This document shows positions 28,834 through 38,644 of a stretch of DNA of 64,000 nt, in pieces (within the stretch, counting starts at the first letter, position 1; each line of letters begins with the position of its first letter). The translations under genes and the position numbers were made by a program. The DNA is from Rhodocytophaga aerolata. GTDB lineage: Bacteria > Bacteroidota > Bacteroidia > Cytophagales > 172606-1. The notes under the pieces were generated by a model. That model did not search any database, had not been told where the DNA came from, and saw only the letters and a list, made by a program, of their open reading frames with translations. Location: NCBI RefSeq assembly GCF_030503435.1, contig NZ_JAUKPO010000003.1:62001-126000 (forward strand), written 5' to 3'.

Positions 28834-28882
28834 GTTGTTAATCGCAATACGTATCGTGTATAATATTCCTAATCAGTATCAT

Positions 28883-28919
28883 AAAAAAATCCCCACCAGC
28901 ATTTGTAGGTGGGGATTTT
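28883..28919 (-). terminator. hairpin terminator of SusCD pair 3
   Basis: On the minus strand AAAATCCCCACC and GGTGGGGATTTT form a 12 bp stem with a 10-base loop, followed by a run of T. It lies just after the stop codon of the leftward SusD gene at 28941, so it serves that operon. Confidence 0.88.
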
Positions 28920-28940
28920 GTCAAGTATAGATTTCTATAT

Positions 28941-30503
28941 TTACTGTTGTGGATACCCTGGGTTTTGAGGTCTGAGATTCTCATTATTCTGCATCTCTGG
29001 TCTTGGAATAGGGAACAGGAGGTGTTTTTCCTGTAAAGCTTGATTTGAACCAAGATTAACATGGCCTACAAAGTTATCAAATCCTTGAGTAGTCTCATTG
29101 TATACTTTCCGGAGGCGTACCATATCAAACCAGGTAATAAATTCATAACAGAACTCATGCCAGCGCTCTCTCCATACTGCTTCTCTAAAGGTATTCTGAT
29201 CATAGGTACCTAGTTCCGGAGTTGTTAGCTGAGCTCTATCTCTGATTCTTTTAAATGCATTGTAGGCTTCTTGTGTAGGGCCACCCAATTCATTTTGTGC
29301 TTCCGCATAAATTAACAATACTTCAGCATACCGGATCATTGGTACATTCAGGTTGTTATTGCGAGTGCCAGCTACGCCTGCAGTCCCATTTGCTATTACA
29401 TTAAAGTGTTTAAAAATATAGGGTGCGCCTAACTCAAAAGGAGCGCCATTTCCGCTCTGGAAATAACTAGTGTAAAAGTAACCTTCTCTGTCTTTAGTAC
29501 GCAGGTCTCCATCCTCATAAGATTCATAAAATGATCTGGTTGGCACAGTACTTCCGGTACCAGCATTCCCGGCAAAGGTAACAGGCTTAAAATTAGGATG
29601 CATATCCTGCATTGGATTACCAGCCACCAATATATTGTATTGAATCATAAAAAGATGCTCTACTATATTTTTCTTAGTCTCCAGATGCACATCCCCGTAG
29701 GTTGGGAAAAGATTGATGGTTGCCGGATTTGCATTCGCATAGGTTATTACTTCATTGGCTTTATCAGCAGCTAACTTGTAATGCGAAGCACCTTTGTTGA
29801 GCGGTTGCCCTGCCATTGTCAGGTATACTTTTGCTAACAGCGATTTTACAGCCGCTTGTGATACACGTCCATTTGCATTCATCCAGGCAAGCCCAGCATT
29901 TTCAGCAGCAGTCAGGTCATCTACAATTAGTTGGTATACCTCTTCTTGTGAAGTACGGGAAGGTAGAAAATCCGGTGAATTAATAGTCTGAGGCTTAGTA
30001 ATTAAAGGTACATCACCCCATAACCTGACGGCATAAAAATAGGCCCAGGCACGCAGAAATTGTGCTTCACCTAATATCCGGGCTTTCTGGGCAGCATCCA
30101 TTGGAGTAATACTTGGTACTTTCTCAAGAACTAGGTTTGCATTGGCAATCACCCTATATAGGCCATTCCACCAGTTGATGATATGCTGTGTATTTCCATC
30201 ATAAGAAAGGGAATACAAGTTGTTTAGATCTGAATTCTGAGCCGTTTCTGTAGTAGAAGTTCCGGTAGGTGCTTCCAGCATTTGCCAGGTCACCGAGAAT
30301 ATACCGGCACCATTTCCTATAAACCTGGTATCAGCATAGACAGCTGCAATCGCAGCTTCAGCATGATCTGGAATGGTATAGAAATTATCCGGTGTTAGGT
30401 TGGAAGGAGGAGTTTCCTCCAGAAAATCTTTACAACCTGTACCAAGCAGCATGGCTCCGCACAGAAATATGTTGCCAGCAATTTTTACTATATTAAACTT
30501 CAT
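28941..30503 (-). CDS. SusD/RagB-type outer-membrane lipoprotein (pair 3)
   Basis: A 520-residue surface lipoprotein with lipobox GTGC (lipidated Cys24) followed by KDFLEETPPSNL. Family motifs include RILGEAQFLRAWAYFYAVRLWGDVPL, the MIRYAEVLLIYAEAQNELGG helix, and the late VWRERWHEFCYEFITWFDMVRLRKV segment. It belongs to a different SusD branch from the two others in this cluster, lacking their Cys-Cys-Gly-Phe segment and being 60 residues shorter. It is the second gene of a leftward operon behind its SusC, separated by 152 bp, a longer gap than in the other two pairs. Confidence 0.93.
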   Translation of the reverse strand: MKFNIVKIAGNIFLCGAMLLGTGCKDFLEETPPSNLTPDNFYTIPDHAEAAIAAVYADTRFIGNGAGIFSVTWQMLEAPTGTSTTETAQNSDLNNLYSLSYDGNTQHIINWWNGLYRVIANANLVLEKVPSITPMDAAQKARILGEAQFLRAWAYFYAVRLWGDVPLITKPQTINSPDFLPSRTSQEEVYQLIVDDLTAAENAGLAWMNANGRVSQAAVKSLLAKVYLTMAGQPLNKGASHYKLAADKANEVITYANANPATINLFPTYGDVHLETKKNIVEHLFMIQYNILVAGNPMQDMHPNFKPVTFAGNAGTGSTVPTRSFYESYEDGDLRTKDREGYFYTSYFQSGNGAPFELGAPYIFKHFNVIANGTAGVAGTRNNNLNVPMIRYAEVLLIYAEAQNELGGPTQEAYNAFKRIRDRAQLTTPELGTYDQNTFREAVWRERWHEFCYEFITWFDMVRLRKVYNETTQGFDNFVGHVNLGSNQALQEKHLLFPIPRPEMQNNENLRPQNPGYPQQ

Positions 30504-30655
30504 AAGGAATGTCTGTTATAATGAAATAAATTTGAATAAGCAGATACTAAGACTGTAGACAAAAGATATAGGCATTTATTCTACAAAATTTTCATTTTCA
30601 CTACACGTATATCTCTTGTCTTGTACCTTATATCTTTAGATAATTATCCAGTTAC

Positions 30656-33600
30656 TTAAATACCAATGTTAATACCTACCGTAAAAATTCTTGGTCTGGG
30701 ATATTCATGCCATTTTATACCTTGTGAGAATGCGCTATTTTCATTATTCTGATTGGTCGGTGTTACTTCAGGATCTCCGATGAGGTCTTTGTCAACAATC
30801 AGGAATGCGTTTTGGGCTGAAGCATAAATTCTAAGTCTACTTAATTTTAATTTAGAATAGATTGCTTCAGGGAAAGTATACCCTAATAATATATTCCTGC
30901 CCCGTATAAAAGAGCCATCTTTCACCCACCAGCTATCTACGTTGGTTACATAACCAGCCCGTGTATCACGTATTTCGGCAATCATGGTATTCTGGTTTTC
31001 CGGTGTCCAGGCGTTCAATACAGTTTTGTAACTGTTGGCAAGTGCCTGACGGTCTTCACTGGCATGTCTGGTTAAATCTAACACATCATTGCCATAAGAG
31101 AACTGAAGTTCTACAGTCAGATCCAGGCTTTTATAACGGAATGAGTTAGTCATGGCTCCCCAGGCTTTAGGCGTACCATTGCCAATAATCTTCCTGTCAG
31201 CATCAGAGATGATGTAATCGCCATTTACATCCAGATATTTAACATCACCTGGCAAAATGGTCAGGTTATTACGGTAACTGGTATATTTAGCAGCTTCATC
31301 CGCCTCAGCAGTTCCCCAGATGCCTAAACGTGTAAGCCCCCAGAAAGAACCCACTGGCTCTCCAACACGAATAACACTGGTTTGATTGGTAAAATTAGGA
31401 CCACCAACCCCAAAAATATCGGCAGGTGTGGCTAATGTAAGTACTTTGTTCTTATTTAGTGAAATATTGAAATTAGTATTCCATGAAAAATCTCCGGATT
31501 GAATATTTACAGTATTCAGTGCGAATTCTATCCCTTTATTTTCCATTGAGCCCACATTCTTCCGGATAGTAGCATAGCCACTGGTACGGGGAACAGGAGC
31601 ATCCAGCAGCATATCCGTGGTTTTTCTGTGATAGAGATCCACTTCTAAGTTTATTCTGCCTTTAAATAAGCCCAGTTCCAAACCAACATCTGTTTGAGCA
31701 GTTTTTTCCCATCTCAAATCAGGGTTAGCTAATCTGTTCAAGCCAGTACCTCCTACACGTGTATCACCATAGATTGCCGCATAGGTTGAACTTAATAAAG
31801 CTAAAGAATTATAAGCAGGTATTTCAGAGTTACCTGTTAACCCATAGCTGGCCCGCAGCTTTAAGTTGGAGATTACATTGTTACCTTTTAAGAATTCTTC
31901 TTCAGAAACTCTCCAGGCCAGGGCGGCAGATGGGAAGAAAGCAAATTTGTTATTTTCACCAAACTTAGATGAACCATCGGCACGGCCAGTAAAGGTTACT
32001 AAATATTTATCCATCAAGCCATAGTTGATCCTTCCAAAATAAGAATTAAATGAATTTTGGGAAGCCTCAGAAAAAACCTGAGGGTTAGTGCTACCAGCAT
32101 CTATATTATTAAAACCAAAATAATCTGTTGCAAAGCCACGTATGCTGGTACTCATATCAAAATAGTTTGTCCTCTGCCAGGAAATACCTAACAAAGCAGT
32201 AAGTGAATGAATGTCAGCAAAGCGTTTGGTATAGGTCAGATAGTTTTCTAAAGACCAGAACATTTCACGTTTATTGAACGTAGAGGCCGTGCCTTGTTCA
32301 TTTATAGCTAAGGTCCGGGTTTGGGATTGGTTATTTTCCTGTGTCAGGATATTAGCACCCAAAACGGTTCGCATTTCTAAACCTGGAAAGAAAGTAATAT
32401 TGGAATAAAGACTTCCTATACTGGTTTGCGTATTCAAGATGTATTTGCGGCCGTATAACCTGTGTACAGAACTCATAGTGCCTTCTGCATTGGGATAATC
32501 CCTGTTATTAGCAAAGGTGCCATCTGCATATCGTACTGGCATAAAAGGAAAATCTTCCACAATCTGACGAGAAACTGCATCATTCACATCCACCAAGTTT
32601 TCGTTCTGGTAGGTATAACTCAGGGTTCCACCTATCTTCAACCATTTTTTAACTTGGTCATCTATAGAGAATCTGCCTGAATAGCGTTTCAGATAAGAAG
32701 TTTTTACAAACCCTTGGTCATCCCGGTAACCCAGCGAAAGGGCATAGGTAGTTCGCTCATTACCACCGCTAAAGCCCAGCTGGTGATTTTGAGAGAGTTT
32801 ATTTTGTGTGGCTTCCCTCATCCAGTTGGTATCATATAAGGGATTGCCATTGGCATCAAAAAGTTTATTATTACCATTGGCATCTAAAAGCCGTGGATCT
32901 TTCCGGGCAAGTGCAGGATCTCTAAATGCCCATTTGCCTTCTGCCCATCCCTTAGGATCATATTTTGCCATGTTCTGGTAAGCCAGGTCTTCTACGGCTA
33001 AGTATTCTCGCGCATTTAGTACTTCAGGTGCATTAGGGCCAAGGGTTGGCACACTAAAATCTGCATCATAGGTTATTCTTCCTTCGCCAGATCTGCCTTT
33101 TCTGGTTGTAACTAGAATAACGCCGTTTGCACCTCTTGCTCCATAAATAGCTGTCGAAGAGGCATCTTTTAATACTTCTACAGAAACAATATCGTTAGGA
33201 TTAATATAATCTATGGCATTGCTGAACTGATTCTGATTGCCTTGAGGTAACATTACTCCATCTACTACATACAAAGGATTATTGGAGGAGTTGATAGAAC
33301 TGAATCCACGCACCCGTACAGTGGTTCTACCTCCTGGACGGCCAGAGTTCGTATTTACCTGAACACCGGCCATTCTACCTGCTAAGGCCTGATTAAGGGA
33401 TGGAGCTGGCCTTTCCTGTAGTACTTCGGCTTTTATTGACGAAACTGAGCCTGTTAAGTCAGATTTTTGCGCTGTACCATAGCCGATTACTACTACTTCG
33501 CTTAGTGATTTAATATCTGACACCAGACTAATATCTATACTGGTACGCCCGTTAATGGGCACTTCCTCTGTAGTATAGCCGATATACGAAAATACCAACG

Positions 33601-33955
33601 TGCCATTAGCTGCATTATCAGGTATATTAATCGTATACCCGCCATTTACATCTGTTGTGGTTCCTGTGGAGGTACCTTTCAGCAAGACATTCACACCTGG
33701 AATAGCCTCTCCATTTTCGTCTTTCACGGTACCTCTAACCGAGATATCAGCTGCTTGCTTGCCATTAGTTAACAATGCAGATGTGTGTACGCCTGCAACC
33801 AATGTACCATGGTCTGTTGAGATGTACGCTTTTGCTTCAGCTGGGAAGAAGCCAGAACTGACGAAGAGCACAGATGAAAACAGGCTAATGCCAGTTAACC
33901 TCTGCACTTTTACGAGCAGCTGCTTCTGTGAGGGAATAGTAATTCGTTGACTCAT
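30656..33955 (-). CDS. SusC/RagA-type TonB-linked outer-membrane transporter (pair 3)
   Basis: A 1099-residue outer-membrane transporter. The N-terminal leader is longer than usual: about 25 polar and basic residues (MSQRITIPSQKQLLVKVQRL) precede the hydrophobic segment, which ends around AEAKA at residue 43. A linker follows and the CarboxypepD_reg-like domain starts near residue 73 (VRGTVKDENGEAIPGVNVLLKG). Next come SEVVVIGYGTAQK as the TonB-box region, a plug with YVVDGVMLPQGN and NGVILVTTRKG, and the barrel. The SusD partner lies downstream on the same strand. No degrading enzyme, sigma/anti-sigma pair or hybrid two-component sensor accompanies it in this window. Confidence 0.94.
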   Translation of the reverse strand: MSQRITIPSQKQLLVKVQRLTGISLFSSVLFVSSGFFPAEAKAYISTDHGTLVAGVHTSALLTNGKQAADISVRGTVKDENGEAIPGVNVLLKGTSTGTTTDVNGGYTINIPDNAANGTLVFSYIGYTTEEVPINGRTSIDISLVSDIKSLSEVVVIGYGTAQKSDLTGSVSSIKAEVLQERPAPSLNQALAGRMAGVQVNTNSGRPGGRTTVRVRGFSSINSSNNPLYVVDGVMLPQGNQNQFSNAIDYINPNDIVSVEVLKDASSTAIYGARGANGVILVTTRKGRSGEGRITYDADFSVPTLGPNAPEVLNAREYLAVEDLAYQNMAKYDPKGWAEGKWAFRDPALARKDPRLLDANGNNKLFDANGNPLYDTNWMREATQNKLSQNHQLGFSGGNERTTYALSLGYRDDQGFVKTSYLKRYSGRFSIDDQVKKWLKIGGTLSYTYQNENLVDVNDAVSRQIVEDFPFMPVRYADGTFANNRDYPNAEGTMSSVHRLYGRKYILNTQTSIGSLYSNITFFPGLEMRTVLGANILTQENNQSQTRTLAINEQGTASTFNKREMFWSLENYLTYTKRFADIHSLTALLGISWQRTNYFDMSTSIRGFATDYFGFNNIDAGSTNPQVFSEASQNSFNSYFGRINYGLMDKYLVTFTGRADGSSKFGENNKFAFFPSAALAWRVSEEEFLKGNNVISNLKLRASYGLTGNSEIPAYNSLALLSSTYAAIYGDTRVGGTGLNRLANPDLRWEKTAQTDVGLELGLFKGRINLEVDLYHRKTTDMLLDAPVPRTSGYATIRKNVGSMENKGIEFALNTVNIQSGDFSWNTNFNISLNKNKVLTLATPADIFGVGGPNFTNQTSVIRVGEPVGSFWGLTRLGIWGTAEADEAAKYTSYRNNLTILPGDVKYLDVNGDYIISDADRKIIGNGTPKAWGAMTNSFRYKSLDLTVELQFSYGNDVLDLTRHASEDRQALANSYKTVLNAWTPENQNTMIAEIRDTRAGYVTNVDSWWVKDGSFIRGRNILLGYTFPEAIYSKLKLSRLRIYASAQNAFLIVDKDLIGDPEVTPTNQNNENSAFSQGIKWHEYPRPRIFTVGINIGI

Positions 33956-34385
33956 AGATTTAAGGTTAATTAATAAACTGTTTACTTAATAAAAAAAGAT
34001 TATAGCATTAATTGAGCGTTGAATAGGATAGCTACAAGCAGGGTCACAGGTTCAGAAAGAAGGCTACTGCAAAAAGCTAAACTGTTTAGAAATAGCTAGA
34101 AATAGAAATTTTATATGGTTTAATATAAAATTTGGTCGTCAAGATACTATGCAAGCACTATCAGAATAGTATAGAATCATGAAATAATCGTAAAATTCAT
34201 TTTTTTCACAACTACATTATTAAGTATCTGATAGATCTTCATGATTTGTGCTGCTTGTGATGAGGCTAATATTAATTATTGGGGCCAAAGGTATAAGTTT
34301 ATTCTAAAAATCCTCCGATATTAACAAAATAATTTCTGGATATAGTCCTATATAGTTGGGAAGGCAGGTTACGTACCCGTTCATT
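33956..34385. other. 430 bp intergenic region upstream of SusC 3
   Basis: It separates the leftward SusC from the end of the leftward glycosyltransferase-like gene. On the minus strand TACCTTTG (34293-34286) matches the -7 consensus and equals the element upstream of SusC 1, but I find no -33 box at a proper distance. Nothing else was recognised. Confidence 0.4.
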
Positions 34386-36197
34386 TTAAAGCAGCATTTT
34401 TTTATAGATTGCTATTTGACTATCGGTATAAACCTGAGTATACTGATTAAGAAGCAATTGTGCAGGATAAGGAGAATTTTTATGTATAACAACATAGGTG
34501 TATTCTTTTCCTGGTTGCGGCTGATTAGTATCTAAATGAATTTCATGTCCCCGTGTTTCGTAAAGAAAGCGGATACATAAGCTATAGTCATACTCATTTA
34601 CAAATATGTTGTTGGCTCTATGGTTGTAAAGCCATTGTGCGGTTGCATCAAAACTTTTATAGGCTGGGAATTGACCGGGCTTGGTAAGTGAATAAAAAGT
34701 ATAAACATTTAATAAAATATACACTAAGCCTAGCAATAGGGGCATAGGCAACCGGTTTACCGGGTAGGTAGTTTTATCTTTTTCTGTATTTTGTAAATGT
34801 TCCGCAGGCAGATAAATTGGGAGATAGGCAGATACAAATTGAACTACCTTTAAGGCTGCATACACCAGAAGTATGTACTGATAAATGCTTAAATAAAACA
34901 ATACTCGCAGAGGTACCAGGAGCCGCTGCAAAAAGGAAATACCTATTACTACAATCAAATTCAGTAGATATATCTGCTGCCAAGGTCTGACGACAGAAAC
35001 CCAATTATTATTAATCATTCCTCCTACGCAGAAGAGTATGCATACACTAGTAAGCCATATTCCTCCTGGCAACCCACCCCAAATCTCAGAAGCCAGTTTC
35101 AGCAGATGTTGCGGAAAAAAGGGTATGAATTCTTGCCAAGGGATAGGGGCTACCCAACTATTGGCTATTAAAGCTCTCCATCCATTAAACACAATCACCG
35201 GCAGGTATAAAATAAATACACTACCCGCTATGGCCATACAAGTGATAAATAATGGTTGAAAGAAGGTATAATTCCGCTGGATAATCAGTTGCCATGTGAT
35301 GAACAAGAGCAGGCTGACAAAGGGATACAAAAAGATAGGTAGTGTGTAAAAACCCAACGTAGCGCTTACCCCTAGCCAGAAAAAATACGAAAAAGAAAGC
35401 CTGTTGCTTTGGGTTATTTTTATGGCATTCTGGGTTGCTATTAAGGTTAGGAACATAAGTAAGATGTATCCTCTGCCTTGTATGCTATAATAAAAAACCG
35501 GTTCTGCAAAAGAGAACAAAGCTGCTATAAGCAAAGCAATAGAATAAGTAAAATACTGGCTTATAATTAGCCAGAATACAACAGACAGGGCTATACTTAT
35601 TAGCAAAGCAGGTAGCTTCATAACCACTACAGGATCAGCTATAAAAAGATCAAAAAAATTGCAGATAAGCGTATAGAAAATGTGGTTGCTTGGGCCAGGG
35701 TAATAGGTCATAGAAACAAGAAAGCCTTTATCTACAAAATACAAGTAGGTGAAACGTTCGTCTACGTGAAAGGGGAAACGGAAAAGAAAGTAAAATCTGG
35801 AAAGAATGATTAGCAATAACAGGATACCAGCCATATACTTTATTGTTATAGGCATAGCCTGCCAAAAGGATACATATTTTTTTATCTGCTTGTTACTGTA
35901 GGCAGCTATCCGGCTTGTAACAGCAGGAACACTCACTGCTTGTTTCCATAAAAATGGCAGAATAGCCACCCATATACTACTGCTAAAAAAGGAAATAATT
36001 CTTAGGAGGGAGAAGCGCTCTTGAGTAAGCAACAACTCGCGGAATTTTGCCAGCTTCTCCGGTTGGCCAATACTTGAAGCAATACTGGCCGTAAACTCTT
36101 CATAAGAATAGACAATGGTAACTAAAGTGCTCCCCATGCAGCTTGCCACCATTAGTAACAAAGTTAGTCTAAATAAAAGCACCTGAAGCCTTTTCAT
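34386..36197 (-). CDS. GT-C fold membrane glycosyltransferase-like protein (GT39/ArnT-type)
   Basis: A 603-residue integral membrane protein with about 11-12 predicted helices. After two N-terminal helices, the motif FHVDERFTYLYFVDKG (around residues 145-160) supplies the Asp-Glu pair expected in the first periplasmic loop of GT-C enzymes, and YPGPSNHIFYTL follows, like the ArnT/PMT_2 family. These enzymes transfer sugars from polyprenyl-phosphate donors to lipids or proteins on the outer side of the inner membrane. The last 90 residues form a soluble domain (SFDATAQWLYNH onward). No other glycan-building genes surround it, so the acceptor is unknown. A TAGCTTTG element at 36210-36203 may be its -7 box. 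Confidence 0.7.
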   Translation of the reverse strand: MKRLQVLLFRLTLLLMVASCMGSTLVTIVYSYEEFTASIASSIGQPEKLAKFRELLLTQERFSLLRIISFFSSSIWVAILPFLWKQAVSVPAVTSRIAAYSNKQIKKYVSFWQAMPITIKYMAGILLLLIILSRFYFLFRFPFHVDERFTYLYFVDKGFLVSMTYYPGPSNHIFYTLICNFFDLFIADPVVVMKLPALLISIALSVVFWLIISQYFTYSIALLIAALFSFAEPVFYYSIQGRGYILLMFLTLIATQNAIKITQSNRLSFSYFFWLGVSATLGFYTLPIFLYPFVSLLLFITWQLIIQRNYTFFQPLFITCMAIAGSVFILYLPVIVFNGWRALIANSWVAPIPWQEFIPFFPQHLLKLASEIWGGLPGGIWLTSVCILFCVGGMINNNWVSVVRPWQQIYLLNLIVVIGISFLQRLLVPLRVLFYLSIYQYILLVYAALKVVQFVSAYLPIYLPAEHLQNTEKDKTTYPVNRLPMPLLLGLVYILLNVYTFYSLTKPGQFPAYKSFDATAQWLYNHRANNIFVNEYDYSLCIRFLYETRGHEIHLDTNQPQPGKEYTYVVIHKNSPYPAQLLLNQYTQVYTDSQIAIYKKMLL

Positions 36198-36322
36198 ACA
36201 TACAAAGCTATACAGTAGCTGAAAATTATACTAATTTTGATGCCTATGTACCATCTTTACTCTAAGTTGTAAAAGCCTTATGCGTATACTAAGGGTATTA
36301 GAGCCGTTTAATTTTTTAATGT

Positions 36323-36721
36323 ATGTCTGTAAAGAGAATAAGTATTATAGCAATGATTAGTCTGCTATGGATTCCTTTTGTTTTATTGACAGACTTATAT
36401 CCTTTTTTCCGTTTTGGCATGTTTGCCGAACCTGTAAGGGAAGCCATTCAAATGGAGCAATTTGCTATCCGCTATACGTCTTTCAATCAGCGGCAACAGG
36501 TGCTTACGCCTAAGCAACTTGGAATTAGCAGCCTGGATTATCTGCTGCGCAATTACTATTACCGGAATCAGGCCATAGCTTTTTTGGAGAATATTCACAC
36601 CATATACCCAGGTAAACATATAGTAAGGGAATGGCAGTTTCTGCGGATCACAAGCCCTGCGCAAATGTTTAAGCCAGATACAGCCATTGTTGCCAGATAT
36701 ACCATTCCAGCTAAGCCATGA
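36323..36721 (+). CDS. hypothetical membrane-anchored protein coupled to an HTTM-like gene
   Basis: A 132-residue protein of unknown function. One hydrophobic helix (about residues 7-24) anchors it, and the rest (from FGMFAEPVREA) should lie outside the cytoplasm; it contains an aromatic stretch LLRNYYYRNQAIAF and ends in RYTIPAKP. Its stop codon overlaps the ATG of the next gene (ATGA), so the two are translationally coupled and probably work together. I do not recognise the family. Confidence 0.7.
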   Translation: MSVKRISIIAMISLLWIPFVLLTDLYPFFRFGMFAEPVREAIQMEQFAIRYTSFNQRQQVLTPKQLGISSLDYLLRNYYYRNQAIAFLENIHTIYPGKHIVREWQFLRITSPAQMFKPDTAIVARYTIPAKP

Positions 36722-37857
36722 TGAAAAAAGTACTTTTAGGCTGGCTGCTATGTATTGTTGGAGTACCTATGCTGTACCTGTTTGCAGGCCGTGAATTAAT
36801 GCTGGAAGCTATAGAAGGTAAGGCTCCTGCCTGGTTTAACCAGATACTAGAGACATTTTATCCGAGATTTGCTATAGAAAAACATCGTTTCGATACACAC
36901 TTTTTTTTGTCTAAGGCTGACCAGGTAGTTATCAGGTTCAGTCTGGTGCAGATGTTTTTGCTGGTTTTTACGTCTGCCTATATTTTTAAACTTCCTTTCC
37001 GTAACCAAGTTAATGCTTTTTGGGATACTCCGGTTTCAGTCCGTCAGGTACACTGGCTACGCGTATTGTTTTATCTGGGCATGCTCTTTTTTACCTACGA
37101 CTGGTTTTACTACCTTGATTTAGTGAGGCCTGCCGAGATTTTTTACAAACCTTTGCTGCTATTGCGGATTCTGAACATTGATTTTCCGTCGGTTCCAGTG
37201 AGTGGGATAGTATTCGGCTTGCTTATGCTATCTTATGCAGGAGTAATTTTCTGGGTTAAACCAGTTAGCTGTTCCATAATATCCACCCTGCTATTTGTGC
37301 TGATGCAGGGCTGGCTATATAGTTTCGAAAAAATAGATCATACCTTCTCTACCCTAACCTATGCTGCTCTGATTATGCCTTTCCTCGTGTATGAGCAACA
37401 AAAAGCTTTCCGGGCAGCAAGTCCTCAACAAGCTGCCTGGCCTCTGCAGTTGATCCGGGTATGCATTGCCATGGTTTATGTAATGGCTGGCTTAGAAAAG
37501 TTATTAATTGCAGGAACAGAATGGTTCAACCCGGAGAGTTTTCGCAGTTATTTGTTTTTACACCAGGCTCCCGCAGGATTATGGGTGGCCCAAAGTGATG
37601 TATTATGTACCATCCTACCCTTTGGAGCTATGCTTTTTCAGCTAGGATTTTGCAGCATTTTATTTTTTCGCAGGCTTACTCCCTTCGTCTTGCTAGCAGG
37701 CATCGGCTTTCATGCTGGCACCTATATTTTGCTGGAGGTAGGATGGTATTTCAATGCCTGGATCTTTGTTTATATTTTCTTTATTGACTGGACCTGGCTA
37801 GACCCCTATTTGCCCAATAGACAAACAAGAGCTACCTTAACGGATGGTTTTCAATAA
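36718..37857 (+). CDS. HTTM-like (vitamin K gamma-carboxylase-type) membrane protein
   Basis: A 379-residue polytopic membrane protein with about eight helices. The arrangement of helices and segments such as HWLRVLFYLGMLFFTYDW, AMVYVMAGLEKLLIAGTEWFNPESF and FHAGTYILLEVGWYFNAWIFVYIFFIDW resemble the HTTM domain found in vitamin K-dependent gamma-carboxylase relatives and in many bacterial membrane proteins of unknown activity. The catalytic Lys of the eukaryotic enzyme cannot be placed with confidence, so no carboxylase activity is claimed. Its start overlaps the preceding small gene by four bases. The last 21 bases overlap the end of the convergent MORN-repeat gene. Confidence 0.65.
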   Translation: MMKKVLLGWLLCIVGVPMLYLFAGRELMLEAIEGKAPAWFNQILETFYPRFAIEKHRFDTHFFLSKADQVVIRFSLVQMFLLVFTSAYIFKLPFRNQVNAFWDTPVSVRQVHWLRVLFYLGMLFFTYDWFYYLDLVRPAEIFYKPLLLLRILNIDFPSVPVSGIVFGLLMLSYAGVIFWVKPVSCSIISTLLFVLMQGWLYSFEKIDHTFSTLTYAALIMPFLVYEQQKAFRAASPQQAAWPLQLIRVCIAMVYVMAGLEKLLIAGTEWFNPESFRSYLFLHQAPAGLWVAQSDVLCTILPFGAMLFQLGFCSILFFRRLTPFVLLAGIGFHAGTYILLEVGWYFNAWIFVYIFFIDWTWLDPYLPNRQTRATLTDGFQ

Positions 37858-38502
37858 CCTGCCCCGGTGATTGTAGTACTCTTTTTTCTTCAGATTTCCA
37901 TAATAGTCATAATACACCCATTCATTTACCTTTTTATCCCGGTACATGGTCCCCTTAGATTCCAGTTGCCCATTTACGAAAAAATGCTCTTCCGCTGATA
38001 AATCTTCAACCGTGCTTCTGGTAATTATTTTAGACAGCTTTCCATTTGCATAATATTGTACATATTGCCCGGTTTGCCGGTTATTATGCATATATCCTTC
38101 ATTGTACACTTGACCAGATATATAAAAACCTCGAAAAGGTCCTTCAATGGTATTATTTGTATAGGTGTGAATGGTTACAATATTTCCATCGGGCTCAGAA
38201 ATAAAAGTGCCTTGTTTTTTTCCTTTGCTAATGGTCCCATAAAAGGAAGCTAAGGTATCTTTCTGAATATACGTTGAATACAGAGATAAATTATCAACCT
38301 GGGCTACCTCCAGCACACGGCTGACTACTATACATCCACTAATTACCTTGGAAGTATAATGCGTATAGTGTATTTCTACGTGGTTTCTTACCAAGACTCC
38401 GTTTTTGTACCCATTATGCAGTATAATAGGTTTATAAAGAAGCTGTGCAAAGGAAAAAGTGTATAAAAGCAATACCAGCAAAAGGGATAGTATACCTTTC
38501 AT
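37837..38502 (-). CDS. secreted MORN-repeat-variant protein (YwqK-like)
   Basis: A 221-residue protein with a signal peptide (about 1-19, ending in FSFAQ). The mature part contains repeated short beta units of the MORN_2/YwqK type: YGTISKGKKQGTF, IEGPFRGFYISGQVYNEGYM, RQTGQYVQYYANGKLSK, FFVNGQLESKGTMYRDKKV and NEWVYYDYYGNLKKKEYY. Such proteins are often labelled YwqK antitoxin in databases, but a toxin gene is not visible here and a structural or envelope role is as likely. Its 3' end overlaps the 3' end of the convergent HTTM-like gene by 21 bases. Confidence 0.7.
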   Translation of the reverse strand: MKGILSLLLVLLLYTFSFAQLLYKPIILHNGYKNGVLVRNHVEIHYTHYTSKVISGCIVVSRVLEVAQVDNLSLYSTYIQKDTLASFYGTISKGKKQGTFISEPDGNIVTIHTYTNNTIEGPFRGFYISGQVYNEGYMHNNRQTGQYVQYYANGKLSKIITRSTVEDLSAEEHFFVNGQLESKGTMYRDKKVNEWVYYDYYGNLKKKEYYNHRGRLLKTIR

Positions 38503-38644
38503 AGCTTTGTCAATTAGGTGGTCAATAAGTTATAGTTGCTTCTCCTAAGATGTGCTGTATACGTTGTTACTATCAATTTTTAGCTCACCAATAGAGAGAA
38601 TATAGGCTGTTATACTGGATGCCACCTTACTTCCATTCTACTAT

